64,000 bases of DNA, taken from assembly GCF_019218885.1 (NCBI RefSeq), contig NZ_JAHUWT010000001.1:186001-250000 (forward strand). Reading direction: 5' to 3'. Numbering within the stretch: position 1 is the first letter of the stretch; the number at the start of each line of letters is the position of its first letter. The position numbers and the translations under genes are program-made. The notes beneath the pieces were generated by a model. That model was not told the origin of the DNA. It searched no databases and saw only the letters and a program-made list of their open reading frames with translations. Source of the stretch: Bordetella sp. BOR01. Its GTDB lineage: Bacteria; Pseudomonadota; Gammaproteobacteria; Burkholderiales; Burkholderiaceae_B. Shown one piece after another: positions 40,226 through 50,151 of the stretch.

Positions 40226-41817
40226 GCCCGTCTCGCGAATCCGGGGCATCGGCCTGGATGCCCCCCGCCGGCCTGTTGCTGCTGGCCGCAGGCATCTGGC
40301 TGGGTTGGCTGGCATGGGCGCGCCCGCTGACCCTGCCCGACGAAGGGCGCTATGCGGGCGTGGCCTGGGAAATGTTGCGCAGCGGGTCGCACGCGGTGCC
40401 CTTGCTCGATGGGATGCCTTATTTCCACAAGCCGCCCTTGTATTACTGGCTGGCCGAATTGTGCTTTCAGCTGTTCGGCCTGAACGAATGGGCCGCCCGC
40501 CTGCCGTCATGGCTGGCCGCCTGGGCGGCATTGGCCGGCCTGTATGGTTTCGTGCGGCGCTATCGCGGCACGGCCACGGCCACCATGGCAGCCGTCATCC
40601 TGGCAACCATGCCTTTCTATTACGGTGGGGCGCAATTCGCCAATACCGACATGCTGGTGGCGGGCCTGGTGACCCTGTGCGTGCTGGCGGGTGCCGATGC
40701 CGTGCTGCGTGCCGAGGCCGGCCACGCCCATCGGGCCATGTCCCTGGCCGCCGCCGCGCTGGCTGCCCTGGCGGTGCTGGCCAAGGGCCTGATCGGGCTG
40801 GTGCTGCCGGGGGCCATCCTGTGTCTGTGGTTACTGCTGGCGCGCCGCTGGCGCGGTTATATCGTGTTGTTGTGGCCGCCCGCGCTGGCCGTCTTCGCGC
40901 TGCTGGCCGTGCCGTGGTTCTGGCTGATGCAACAGCGCTTTCCCGGCTTCTTTCATTATTTCTTCGTGTACCAGCATTTCGAACGGTTCGCGCGGTCGGG
41001 CTTCAATAATGTGCAGCCGTTCTGGTTCTACCTGCCCGTCATCGCCGGCCTGACGCTGCCCTGGTCGTTGTGGGGCGGTGGGGGGTTGCGCAAGGCATTC
41101 TGGACAACGCAAGACCGGAGCGGGCTGCGCAGCCTGATGGCGGTGTGGGTGGTCGTGGTGCTGGGCTTTTTTTCCATTCCCGGTTCGAAGCTGATCGGTT
41201 ATGTGGTGCCTGCGCTGCCGCCCTTGGCCGCCCTGCTGGCCGACATCGTGCACCAGGCCATGCAGCGCGGCGATTCGCTGCGCCAGCGCCGCCTGGCATG
41301 GAAATGCGCAGCGTTGTCGGCCGGCCTGTGTATCGCACTGGTGGCTGTGTTCGCGGCCAACCCGCGGCGCAGCGCAGAACCCCTGGGCCGCCGCATCGCC
41401 GCCGAAATGCGCGCCACCGACATGCTGGTGACGTTGCACGCCTATCCGTTCGACCTGGGCTTTTACACCGGCGCACGGCAGCCCGCCTGGGTGGTCGACG
41501 ACTGGGGCAACCCCGAAATTCCATTGCGCGACAACTGGCGCAAGGAACTCTACGACGCGGGCCGCTTCGCGCCCGGGACCGGCCGGCGTGTCCTGGTGCA
41601 AAGTGAAGCGCTGCCGGCGCGCCTGTGCGCAGCGCCGCCCGAAAGCCGCTTCTGGATCTGGGGCGGTGTTGAGGACGGGGCGCGCTTTCCCGTTCTGCAA
41701 GAGGCACCGGTTCGCTTTTCAGATGCTCATTACAACGTCTGGCGGATCGACACCGATGATGCCTTCAGGCGGCGATTTTGCGGCGAAACGCCCATAGGCG
41801 GCTCGCCAGGAAGGTAA
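40222..41817 (+). CDS. GT39 glycosyltransferase, ArnT-like (LgmB-like)
   Basis: 531 residues with about 12 membrane segments. ArnT-type transferases move an amino sugar from undecaprenyl phosphate to lipid A phosphates in the periplasm. The catalytic first periplasmic loop 'LTLPDEGRYAGVAWEMLRSG' (about 36-55) holds the Asp-Glu pair, followed by 'MPYFHKPPLYYWLAEL'. The soluble C-terminal part is about 130 residues. Its 3' end overlaps the convergent GtrA-like gene by 53 bases. Context makes glucosamine or another sugar on lipid A the likely product; aminoarabinose is unlikely because no arnABD-type genes are present. Confidence 0.88.
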   Translation: MSPSRESGASAWMPPAGLLLLAAGIWLGWLAWARPLTLPDEGRYAGVAWEMLRSGSHAVPLLDGMPYFHKPPLYYWLAELCFQLFGLNEWAARLPSWLAAWAALAGLYGFVRRYRGTATATMAAVILATMPFYYGGAQFANTDMLVAGLVTLCVLAGADAVLRAEAGHAHRAMSLAAAALAALAVLAKGLIGLVLPGAILCLWLLLARRWRGYIVLLWPPALAVFALLAVPWFWLMQQRFPGFFHYFFVYQHFERFARSGFNNVQPFWFYLPVIAGLTLPWSLWGGGGLRKAFWTTQDRSGLRSLMAVWVVVVLGFFSIPGSKLIGYVVPALPPLAALLADIVHQAMQRGDSLRQRRLAWKCAALSAGLCIALVAVFAANPRRSAEPLGRRIAAEMRATDMLVTLHAYPFDLGFYTGARQPAWVVDDWGNPEIPLRDNWRKELYDAGRFAPGTGRRVLVQSEALPARLCAAPPESRFWIWGGVEDGARFPVLQEAPVRFSDAHYNVWRIDTDDAFRRRFCGETPIGGSPGR

Positions 41818-42160
41818 GTACCGCCAGCCCCAGCAAGATAAGCGCCAGCAGTATGTCGTAGCGCAGGCGCGTCGTGTGCAGCAGCAATGCATACGACACT
41901 TCATTGAACAGGAATCCGCACGCCGAGATCAGGAAGAAGCGGCGCGCGGCGATGGTCCAGTGTGACGCCAGATGGCGGAAAGTGAGTCGATAATGGCCCG
42001 TGAACGATACGATGAATGCAACCAGCCAGCCTGCCGCATTGGCGGCCAGGGGCGGCATGCCCAGCAGTTCCACGCAGCCCACGGCAACCCCCCAGTGCGT
42101 GGCCGCGGCCGCGCAGCCTACCGCAATGAACCAGCCTATTTGTTTGATCAAGGGGGGCAT
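41765..42160 (-). CDS. GtrA-like membrane protein (polyprenyl-sugar flippase candidate)
   Basis: 131 residues with four hydrophobic helices; start at the ATG at 42160. The GtrA/DPMS3 family pattern is visible: 'FIAVGCAAAATHWGVAVGCV', 'NAAGWLVAFIVSFTGHYRLT' and 'RFFLISACGFLFNEVSYALL'. GtrA-type proteins are thought to flip polyprenyl-phosphate sugars across the inner membrane, the step needed between the GT2 and ArnT-like enzymes. It is on the opposite strand to both, overlapping the ArnT-like 3' end, and is divergent from the deacetylase gene. Confidence 0.82.
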   Translation of the reverse strand: MPPLIKQIGWFIAVGCAAAATHWGVAVGCVELLGMPPLAANAAGWLVAFIVSFTGHYRLTFRHLASHWTIAARRFFLISACGFLFNEVSYALLLHTTRLRYDILLALILLGLAVLTFLASRLWAFRRKIAA

Positions 42161-42175
42161 GGCGAATCTGGCTAT

Positions 42176-43090
42176 GTGGACAAGTGCCGCACGCAAGGTG
42201 CGGCAGGCGTCTGGTGGAAACGCATCGTGGTGTGTGGCGACGATTTTGGCATGAATACGGCAATCGATGCCGGCATGTTGCACCTGGCGCTATCGGGACG
42301 GCTGAGCGGCATCGGCAGCCTGACGCAGGGCCCCACGTTTGCCGCCCATGGCCCCGACCTGCGTGCCCTGGATCTGGACCTGGGCGTGCACGTGAACCTG
42401 ACCGAAGCCATGGGCTCGGCAGCGCAGGCGCCGGTGATGCCGTTGCACGCGCTGATCGCGCGAGCCTACGCAAACCGCCTGGATGGCGCCTGGCTGGACG
42501 AGCAATTGGCTCGCCAGTTCGACGCCTTTGAAAAGGTGATGGGCCGCTCGCCGGACTATGTGGATGGCCATCAGCACGTGCACCAGTTGCCCGGCGTGCT
42601 GCCGCGCCTGTTGCGCCTGATACGGCAGCGCTACGGCCGATGCGCGCCATGGCTGCGCCATACCGCGCCCGGCATGCAGGAAGGCATCCCGCTGCGCGAA
42701 GCGGCCAAGGCCCGCTTGATCGGCGCCCTGGGTGCCCGCGCGCTTGCGCGGGCGGCCCGTCTTGAGGGCCTGCGCACCAATCGCCGCCTGCTGGGGGTTT
42801 ATTGCCTGCAAGGCGGCGCTCGCCGTTATGCCGAGCTTCTGCAAGGCTGGTTCAGCAACGCCCGCGACGGCGATCTGCTGCTCTGCCACCCGGCCCTTCC
42901 GGGCGCTGGCGATGCGCTGGCCACACAGCGCGCGGCTGAATTCGAAGTGCTGGCGCGTCCGGAACTGGGCGACTGGATGCGATTGAACGGTATATGCATC
43001 ACGCGGCCGCCATCGGGGGGCCGGGGCATCGCAACCGGCATCGGCCGCCATACAGCGGCACGCCTGTGGGCGCCGCCGTGTTCGTCCTAG
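42176..43090 (+). CDS. YdjC/ChbG-family deacetylase (LgmC-like)
   Basis: About 304 residues if started at the GTG at 42176; a GTG at 42227 is the alternative, and no ATG fits. The family is metal-dependent carbohydrate deacetylases. Metal-site motifs are 'VVCGDDFGMN' (double Asp), 'GVHVNLTEAM', 'YVDGHQHVHQLP' and 'LLCHPA'. In Bordetella a deacetylase converts polyprenyl-linked GlcNAc to glucosamine before transfer to lipid A; the neighbours make that role likely here. It begins 16 bases from the divergent GtrA-like gene. A terminator-like hairpin follows. Confidence 0.82.
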   Translation: MDKCRTQGAAGVWWKRIVVCGDDFGMNTAIDAGMLHLALSGRLSGIGSLTQGPTFAAHGPDLRALDLDLGVHVNLTEAMGSAAQAPVMPLHALIARAYANRLDGAWLDEQLARQFDAFEKVMGRSPDYVDGHQHVHQLPGVLPRLLRLIRQRYGRCAPWLRHTAPGMQEGIPLREAAKARLIGALGARALARAARLEGLRTNRRLLGVYCLQGGARRYAELLQGWFSNARDGDLLLCHPALPGAGDALATQRAAEFEVLARPELGDWMRLNGICITRPPSGGRGIATGIGRHTAARLWAPPCSS

Positions 43091-43106
43091 AATAGATGGT
43101 TATTGC

Positions 43107-43125
43107 CGGTGGCTCGATGCCACCG
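43107..43125 (+). terminator. Hairpin with short T-run after the deacetylase gene
   Basis: CGGTGGC (43107-43113) pairs with GCCACCG (43119-43125) around TCGAT, followed by TTT. It starts 17 bases after the deacetylase stop and is the best intrinsic-terminator candidate in this cluster. It separates the deacetylase from the two-component genes. Confidence 0.55.
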
Positions 43126-43178
43126 TTTCCCTCACGGCCGACGAATGCCAAGGTGCCGCGTACCGGATCCCATCGCCC

Positions 43179-43889
43179 ATGACCACCGTCTCCGTCAATG
43201 CACACTACCGGATACTGATCGTCGAAGACGACCTGACTATCGCGGGCAACCTGTACCAGTTCCTGGAAGTGAGTGGCTTCGTGCCCGACGTGGCCTACGA
43301 TGGCCGCACGGCGCTGCGCATGCTCGACGCCCAGCGGTTCGACGCGGTGGTGCTGGATGTGGGGCTGCCCGGGTTGGACGGCTATCAAGTGCTGCACGCG
43401 CTGCGGCTGGAGCGGCGCCAGGCCATTCCCGTATTGATGCTGACCGCGCGCGATGCGCTGGATGACAAGCTGGCCGGTTTCGCGCACGGCGCCGACGACT
43501 ATCTGACCAAGCCCTTCGCGCTGGCCGAGGTGCAGGCGCGCCTGCTGGCCTTGATCCATCGGGCGCAGGGGGCCGTGGTGGACGCGGTGCGCGAGTTCGG
43601 CCCTTTACAGTTCGATGGGCGTACGCGCAGCGTATCCGTGGCCGGACGCCCGGTACGGCTGACCCGCAAATCCGGCCTGATCGTCGAGGCCCTGCTGCGT
43701 GACCCAGGCCGGATGGTCCCGCGCGAGGAACTCGAAGCACTGCTGTGGGATGACGAGCCGCCCTCGACCGATGCGTTGCGCAGCCAGATGCACCTGCTGC
43801 GGCGCGCCCTGGTCGAAGCGGGCTTCGATGGCATCGAGACGATGCACGGCATCGGCTGGCGGTTGGTCATGCCCGAGGCGGGCGCATGA
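43179..43889 (+). CDS. OmpR-family response regulator
   Basis: 236 residues. The receiver domain spans about 10-125 with the acidic pocket 'VEDD', phosphoacceptor Asp60 in 'VVLDVGLPGLDG', the switch 'LTARD' and Lys in 'YLTKPF'. The C-terminal winged-helix DNA-binding domain covers about 140-232 ('RLTRKSGLIVEALLRDPGRM', 'MHGIGWRLVMP'). It resembles the QseB/PmrA branch. It overlaps the kinase gene by 4 bases. It is a plausible regulator of the adjacent glycan-modification genes. Confidence 0.9.
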   Translation: MTTVSVNAHYRILIVEDDLTIAGNLYQFLEVSGFVPDVAYDGRTALRMLDAQRFDAVVLDVGLPGLDGYQVLHALRLERRQAIPVLMLTARDALDDKLAGFAHGADDYLTKPFALAEVQARLLALIHRAQGAVVDAVREFGPLQFDGRTRSVSVAGRPVRLTRKSGLIVEALLRDPGRMVPREELEALLWDDEPPSTDALRSQMHLLRRALVEAGFDGIETMHGIGWRLVMPEAGA

Positions 43890-45187
43890 GGGGTGGCACG
43901 CTTACCCAGCGCGTTGTCTGGGCGCTGACGGGGGCGGTGACCGTGTTCGTCGCTGCGCTGGCCCTGCTGGCGTACCTGGCGTTCGACCAAATGGAAGACG
44001 GGCTGGTCGACCAGATCCTGACGACCGAAGCCGAGCGGGTTGCGCAGCACGTGGCGGCTGAAGCGCAATTCCTGCCACCCCATGGTGCGCGGGAATTGGG
44101 CGGTTCGATGCGGGCCTGGCTGCAGGACGGCCAGGTTCCGGACGACATGCCGGCCCAGTTGCAAGGCCTGTCTCCGGGCCTGCATTTGCTGGAACCGGGC
44201 GCGGAAACCTGGCACGTCATGGTTACCGATACCCCGCGCGGCCGTCTTTACGTGTTGTACAACGCCACCGACCATGAAGCGCGAGTGCGCGATTTCGGCT
44301 TGATCGTGCTGGGCATGGGCGCGCTGTGCATCATTGCCGCCTACGCGCTGTCGCGCCGGGTGGCCGGCGTGGCGGTGGGGCCGCTTCTGGACCTGACCGG
44401 CCGGCTGTCGAACTGGGCGCCCGGTTCGCCCGACATGGCCGTCACGCGCGACGACGAAGCGGGCCAGCTGATCGAAGCCTTCAACCGGGTGCAGAACCAG
44501 GTCGACCGCTCGATCGCCCGCGAGCGCGAGTTTGCCGCCAATCTCAGCCACGAGGCCCGCACGCCACTGGCCGCCATTCGTTCCGACAGCGAGATCATGC
44601 TGCTGGATGCCACGCTTCCCGCCGACACCCGGCTGCGCCTGACGCGCATCGTGACCAATGTCGACCACATCGTGGCCTCGCTGGAAAGCGCGCGTTCCAT
44701 GGCCAGCGATCAACCCCGCCCCGCCGAGGACGTGGATTTGGCGGCTTGCATGGATGACGCCTGGCGTGGCCTGGAGGTCGAGGCCGATGCAGCCGGCCTG
44801 TCGTTCTACAACCGCATTCCCGGCGGCACGGTGTATTTGCTGGATCGCTACGCGCTGTTGACGGTGTTGCGCAACCTGGTGCGTAACTCTATCGAACACG
44901 CTGCCCCGGCGACCCTGACCGCGGCGCTGATCGCCGACGGCACACTAGAGCTGCGCGACACCGGCAAGGGCATCGCCCCCGAAGAGCTGCCGTTCGTGTT
45001 CCAGCGTTATTACAGCGGCCGGCTGGGCGACACGCCTACCGCCTTGCCCGATGACGGCGGCTTTCCTCGCGGCCTGGGGCTGGCCATTGCCAAGCGTGTC
45101 TGCGACATGCAGCGATGGCATCTGCAGGTCGAATCCGAGCGTGGGGGGGAAAGCCATGGCGCGCGCTTCCAGTTGCGCCTGTTATAG
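43886..45187 (+). CDS. Membrane sensor histidine kinase
   Basis: 433 residues. TM1 is at about 12-32 and TM2 at about 135-155 ('LIVLGMGALCIIAAYALSRR'), giving a periplasmic sensor of about 100 residues. A HAMP-like linker and the dimerisation/phosphoacceptor domain with His222 in 'NLSHEARTPLAAIRSD' follow. The ATPase domain has the N box 'LVRNSIEHA', G1 'ELRDTGKGI' and G2 'RGLGLAIAKR'. It phosphorylates the response regulator encoded just upstream. The signal is unknown; cationic peptides, pH or metal would fit a PmrB-like role. Confidence 0.9.
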   Translation: MRGGTLTQRVVWALTGAVTVFVAALALLAYLAFDQMEDGLVDQILTTEAERVAQHVAAEAQFLPPHGARELGGSMRAWLQDGQVPDDMPAQLQGLSPGLHLLEPGAETWHVMVTDTPRGRLYVLYNATDHEARVRDFGLIVLGMGALCIIAAYALSRRVAGVAVGPLLDLTGRLSNWAPGSPDMAVTRDDEAGQLIEAFNRVQNQVDRSIAREREFAANLSHEARTPLAAIRSDSEIMLLDATLPADTRLRLTRIVTNVDHIVASLESARSMASDQPRPAEDVDLAACMDDAWRGLEVEADAAGLSFYNRIPGGTVYLLDRYALLTVLRNLVRNSIEHAAPATLTAALIADGTLELRDTGKGIAPEELPFVFQRYYSGRLGDTPTALPDDGGFPRGLGLAIAKRVCDMQRWHLQVESERGGESHGARFQLRLL

Positions 45188-45218
45188 GTACAGAACAAGC
45201 CATGGATCGAGAACATGG

Positions 45219-46856
45219 TCAGGCCGGTGTTTCGTGCCGCAGGCGTTCGTCGGCCATCTGGCGCAACCTGGCGCGCTGGATCTTGAAGCCGTTGGCGCTG
45301 GCGGCAGTTGGGTATTCATCCACCAGCCACAGGCGGGCCGGCACCTTGAAGGCCGCCAATGACGCGCGCAGGGGCGCCAGCAGGTCTTCTGCGGCAACGC
45401 CCGGATCGGCAATGACGAAGGCGGCGGCGCGTGGCTGTCCGTCCAGGTCGATGCCCACCACCTGCGCGTTGCGCACGCCCGGCAGCCGGGACAGCGCATG
45501 TTCGATTTCGGCGGGGTCGACCAGGAATCCGCCCAGGCGCAGGGTGTCGCCCATGCGGGACAGATACACGAAGCTGCCGTCGGGGCGCAGGTAGCCCAGG
45601 TCGCCGGTGCGGAAGTAGCCGTCGGTAGTCAGGGCCTGGGCAGTGGCGTCCGGGTTGTCCAGGTAGCCGATGAAGTTGCCGGGGGCGCGGATCTCGATCT
45701 CGCCGTGCACGCCGGGCGCGCACAGTTCCGGGCCGGCTGGATCGCGCACGCGCACCTGGGCGTGGGGCGATGCCGGAATGCCGCCGCCCAGCGCGCGCTC
45801 GGCGGCGGGCAGGCCGGGATGCTGCAACGAGAACAAGGCCTGCACCTCGCTGGATCCATACAAGCCGCGCAAGGGAAAACCGCGTTGCTGCAAGGTGTCT
45901 ACCAGTTCGGCCGAGCCGGGGCTGAAACTGGCGAAACCGAACACGCGGGCGTGCGGAAAAGGGCGCTCGCCAGGCGCAAGCTCGGCGATGCGGCGCATCA
46001 TTTCATCGCTGCCGAAGGCATGGGTGATGCGTTCGTCGCGCAGCAGCCGGGCGGCGCGCGGTGCGTCGAACAAGTCCATCATGACTACGGGCGCGCCGCC
46101 ATGCAGGGCGGCCAACACGCCGTTCAGCCCGAACACACCGCACAGCGGCAAGGCGGCCAGCAGGCGCGCGCCGGGCTCGTGCAGGCCGTAGGCGCTGGCC
46201 ACTTGCCGGCTGTGGGCCAGCAGGGTGGCCGCGCTGTGCATGACCAGCTTGGGGCCTTGGGTGGTGCCCGACGTCGTGAACAGGATGACAGGGTGCGTCG
46301 GGTCGGGTGGCCGCGCCGAGGGGGGCTCGGCCGCAAGCTTGCCATTGCTGATGCCATTGCCGATGGCGGGCGGGTAGGCAACCGTGTCGCGGCCGAGGAC
46401 ACGGCCAGGCCGGTCGCTGCCGGCATCGACCAGCGCAATAGTCTGCAAATCGGGCAGGGCGTCTGGCGCCATGCCCGCCAAGACGGCCGGGAAGTCGATC
46501 TTGCGGAATGACGGCTGCATCACCAGCATGCGCGCCCGCGAGCGCGCCAGGATGTACTGCAGTTCGGCGCTGCGGTAGCGGGTGTTGATGGCGACCAGGG
46601 TGGCGCCCAGGCGCGCCAGCGCGAACAGCAGGGCGGGCCATTCGCGGCGATTGGGCAGCCACACGGCCACCTTGTCGCCGGCGGCGATGCCTTGCGCGGC
46701 CAGCCAGCGGGCCGAGCGGGCGCACAGGACATCGAAGCCGCGATAGCTCAGCGCGCCGGTGTCGTCGATCAGTACGGTGTCATCCGGTCGATCACGCAGG
46801 TGCGCGGTGTACAAGTCTGCCAGGGCGTCCGGCCCCGGTGCGGCGTCGGCCGGCAT
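45219..46856 (-). CDS. AMP-forming acyl/aryl-CoA ligase
   Basis: 545 residues of the ANL superfamily. It activates a carboxylic acid to an acyl-AMP and then a CoA thioester. The P-loop A3 reads 'TTSGTTQGPKLVMHS' (Gln where Gly is usual). A5 is 'GLYGSSEVQ', A7 'YFRTGDLGYL', A8 'GDTLRLGGFLVDPAEIEHAL', and the A10 region is 'ANGFKIQRARL' with a candidate catalytic Lys. It starts 14 bases after the livF stop, so it belongs to the liv-type operon and probably activates the acid that the ABC importer brings in. Confidence 0.88.
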   Translation of the reverse strand: MPADAAPGPDALADLYTAHLRDRPDDTVLIDDTGALSYRGFDVLCARSARWLAAQGIAAGDKVAVWLPNRREWPALLFALARLGATLVAINTRYRSAELQYILARSRARMLVMQPSFRKIDFPAVLAGMAPDALPDLQTIALVDAGSDRPGRVLGRDTVAYPPAIGNGISNGKLAAEPPSARPPDPTHPVILFTTSGTTQGPKLVMHSAATLLAHSRQVASAYGLHEPGARLLAALPLCGVFGLNGVLAALHGGAPVVMMDLFDAPRAARLLRDERITHAFGSDEMMRRIAELAPGERPFPHARVFGFASFSPGSAELVDTLQQRGFPLRGLYGSSEVQALFSLQHPGLPAAERALGGGIPASPHAQVRVRDPAGPELCAPGVHGEIEIRAPGNFIGYLDNPDATAQALTTDGYFRTGDLGYLRPDGSFVYLSRMGDTLRLGGFLVDPAEIEHALSRLPGVRNAQVVGIDLDGQPRAAAFVIADPGVAAEDLLAPLRASLAAFKVPARLWLVDEYPTAASANGFKIQRARLRQMADERLRHETPA

Positions 46857-46859
46857 CGT

Positions 46860-46887
46860 TACAGTTCCATCAGTACAGCTCCATCAG
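46860..46887. repeat. 14-bp tandem duplication over the livF stop codon
   Basis: TACAGTTCCATCAG (46860-46873) is followed directly by TACAGCTCCATCAG (46874-46887), one mismatch. The duplicated unit spans the livF stop. Without it the protein would end 'ELMEL' and a TAA just before the ligase start. Confidence 0.75.
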
Positions 46888-47588
46888 TTCGGCGTTGTCG
46901 GCAAAGTCGGCCGGCACGCCAGACCGGATCAGCGCGCCGGATTTCATGACGATGACACGATCGGCGATCTTCATGGCCTCGCGCACGTTCTGTTCCACGA
47001 TCAGTATCGACATGCCGCGCTGCCGTTGCAGGGTGCGGATGGGGCCCATCAGGTCCTGGAACAGCTTGGGCGCCAGGCCGATGGACGGCTCGTCGAGCAG
47101 CAGGCAGCGCGGCTGGCTGAGCAGGGCGCGGCCCAGCGACACCATCTGCTGCTGGCCGCCCGACAGGGTGCCGGCGCGTTGGTGGTAGAACTTGCGCAGC
47201 GCCGGCAGTACCTGCATGACCCATTCCAGGCGTTCGGCATGGTCGGCCTTGGGCACGCCGGCCGACCACAAGCCCAGGCGCATGGTCTCGGCCACGGTCA
47301 GGCCGGGAAAGATGCCGCGGCCTTCCGGCACCATGGATATACCGGCCGCAGCCAGGCGGCGCGGGTCGGCGCGCGATACGGCCTGGCCGTCGAGCAGCAC
47401 GCTGCCGGCTTCGGGAGCAATCAGGCCGAACAGGGCTTTCAGCAGCGTGGATTTACCGGCACCGTTGTGGCCGATCAGGCACAGCACTTCGTTGGCGTCC
47501 AGGCGCATGTCCAGGCCGTCGAGCACGGGCCGTTCGCCATAGCCTGCGCGCAGGCCGCGCGCCTCCAGTACCGGGGGGACGGCGTCGG

Positions 47589-47592
<4 letters not shown>
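46870..47592 (-). CDS. livF: Branched-chain amino-acid-type ABC ATPase, LivF-like
   Basis: 240 residues. Walker A is 'GHNGAGKST', the signature 'LSGGQQQMV' and Walker B 'LLLDEPSIGLAP', the last two typical of LivF. It energises the importer together with LivG. The ATG at 47592 overlaps the livG stop by 4 bases. The extreme C-terminus ('ELMELY') has been altered by a 14-bp tandem duplication. Confidence 0.92.
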
Positions 47593-48319
<727 letters not shown>

Positions 48320-48323
<4 letters not shown>

Positions 48324-49204
48324 GCCTTGCCCCCCATGCGGCGCCCGCCCACCAGCCCGCCGGGGCGGTACATCATCAGCAGCACCATGATGGTGCCGTA
48401 CACGATCTGCTGGACCGTGCCCAGTTCAGAGGGCGGCAGGAAGGGCAGGTAGGTCAGGGCGGCCGGCAGCAGCATCAGCAGGGCCGCGCCGATAATCGGC
48501 CCGAACACCGTGCCGGTGCCGCCGATGATGACCATGGCCATCAACAGGATGGACGTTTCCAGCATGAAGCCTTCGACGTTGACGAAGCTCATGTAGAACG
48601 CGTAGATGGCGCCGGCCACGGCGGCCAGCCCGGCAGAGACTGCCACCGACAGGGTCTTGATGGCGGCTACCCATTTGCCGGCGGCTTGCGCGGCCGACTC
48701 GCTGTCGCGGATGGCCATCAGGCTGCGGCCGAAGCTGCCGCGCAACAGGGCCGTGGTAATGGCCAGCACGGCGGCCAGCCCCGCGATGGCCAGGGCCAGG
48801 AATTCGCCCGGCGTGGTCAGCGCGTGGCCGAATAACGTGGGAGGCGGAATGCCCACCAGTCCGCCCAGCCCGCCCGTGACGCCTTTCCATTCGGAAAACA
48901 CCGTGACGCCGATCACTTGCAGGCCCAGCGAGGCCGCCACGAAGTACTCGCCGCGCACGCGCAGGGCGGGCAGGGCCAGCACCATGGACAGCACGCCCGA
49001 CAGCAGCACGGCGCCGGCCACGCACAGCAGCAGCGAGTCGCTGAAATGCATGGCGATATTGGCGGCGGTGTAGGCCCCCACGCCGAAGAAGATGGCGTGC
49101 GCCAGCGAGAAGATGCCCGCGTAGCCCATGATGAAGTTCAGGGTGACCGCCAGCATGGCGTTCACGCAGAACAGCACGGCGATGTTTTGCAGATAAGCCA
49201 GCAT
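48320..49204 (-). CDS. livM: Branched-chain amino-acid-type ABC permease, LivM-like
   Basis: 294 residues with about nine hydrophobic segments. The start 'NFIMGYAGIFSLAHAIFFGV' (about 23-42) is the conserved LivM N-terminal block. 'LLRGSFGRSLMAIRDSESAA' (about 153-172) is the cytoplasmic loop that meets the ATPases. It forms the channel with LivH. Confidence 0.92.
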
Positions 49205-49252
49205 GCGTTGCCTCGTGATACGGATGCCAGGACCCTTTTGTGAACGGGACCC

Positions 49253-50125
49253 CTAGGACGCGACCGCGCGGCCGAATACGCCGCCGGGCCGGAACAAGAT
49301 GAACAAGAACAGCACCACGAAGGTCACGGCCTCGCTCCATTGCGGGTCGATCCACGCCAGCGACAGGTTCTCGGCCATGCCCAGCAGCAGGCCGGCCACG
49401 GCCGCGCCGCGCAGGCTGCCGACGCCGCCCACGATGGTGGCGGCGATGCTGATCAGCATGACGTGGTGGCCCATGGACGGGTTCAGCCCCGATGTTGCCG
49501 CAGTCAGGATCGCCGCCGGCACCGCCAGCAACGAGCCGATCAGGAACACATACTGCGACAGCCGGCGCGGCGTCAGGCCGTACACGCGCACCAGGTCGGG
49601 GTTCTCGCCCAGCGCGCGCAGGGCCAGGCCCAGGTTGGTGTGCGTCAGCAGCCAATGCAGCGCACCGAAAGCCACCAGGGCGCACAGCACCGCCACCGCG
49701 GCCATCGGCGCCACGTACAGGCCGGGCAGCAGTTCCAGGCTTTTGCTCAGGGGCGTGGGCACGGTCACCAGGCCGCGTCCGAAGACGATGGCGATCAGGT
49801 TCTGCGCCACGATGGCCAGCCCGAACGATGCCACGAACACGGTGAAGAAGGCGCCTTCATGGCGCTGGATGACCGAGTACACATAGCGGTCGACCAGCAC
49901 GCCGAATAATGCCGCCGCCGCACCCGCGCCCAGCGCCGCCAGCGGCCAGGCCCAGCCCAGCACCGTGTACAGCTCGTAGAATACGAAGCCGGCCAGGGTG
50001 AACGTGGCGCCGTGCGCCACGTGGAAGACCCGGGTGGTGCCGAAAATCAGCGAGAAGCCCGCTGCGATCAGGGCATACAGCGCACCGGTCTGTATCCCGT
50101 TGACGAAAAGCTGGATGAACAGCAT
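49253..50125 (-). CDS. livH: Branched-chain amino-acid-type ABC permease, LivH-like
   Basis: 290 residues. The N-terminus 'FVNGIQTGALYALIAAGFSL' is the LivH signature, and 'LGLALRALGENPDLVRVYGL' (about 163-182) is the coupling loop. It lies 26 bases after the binding-protein gene and 48 bases before livM. Confidence 0.92.
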   Translation of the reverse strand: MLFIQLFVNGIQTGALYALIAAGFSLIFGTTRVFHVAHGATFTLAGFVFYELYTVLGWAWPLAALGAGAAAALFGVLVDRYVYSVIQRHEGAFFTVFVASFGLAIVAQNLIAIVFGRGLVTVPTPLSKSLELLPGLYVAPMAAVAVLCALVAFGALHWLLTHTNLGLALRALGENPDLVRVYGLTPRRLSQYVFLIGSLLAVPAAILTAATSGLNPSMGHHVMLISIAATIVGGVGSLRGAAVAGLLLGMAENLSLAWIDPQWSEAVTFVVLFLFILFRPGGVFGRAVAS

Positions 50126-50151
50126 GGGCTGCGGAACCTGGCGTATGCCGG

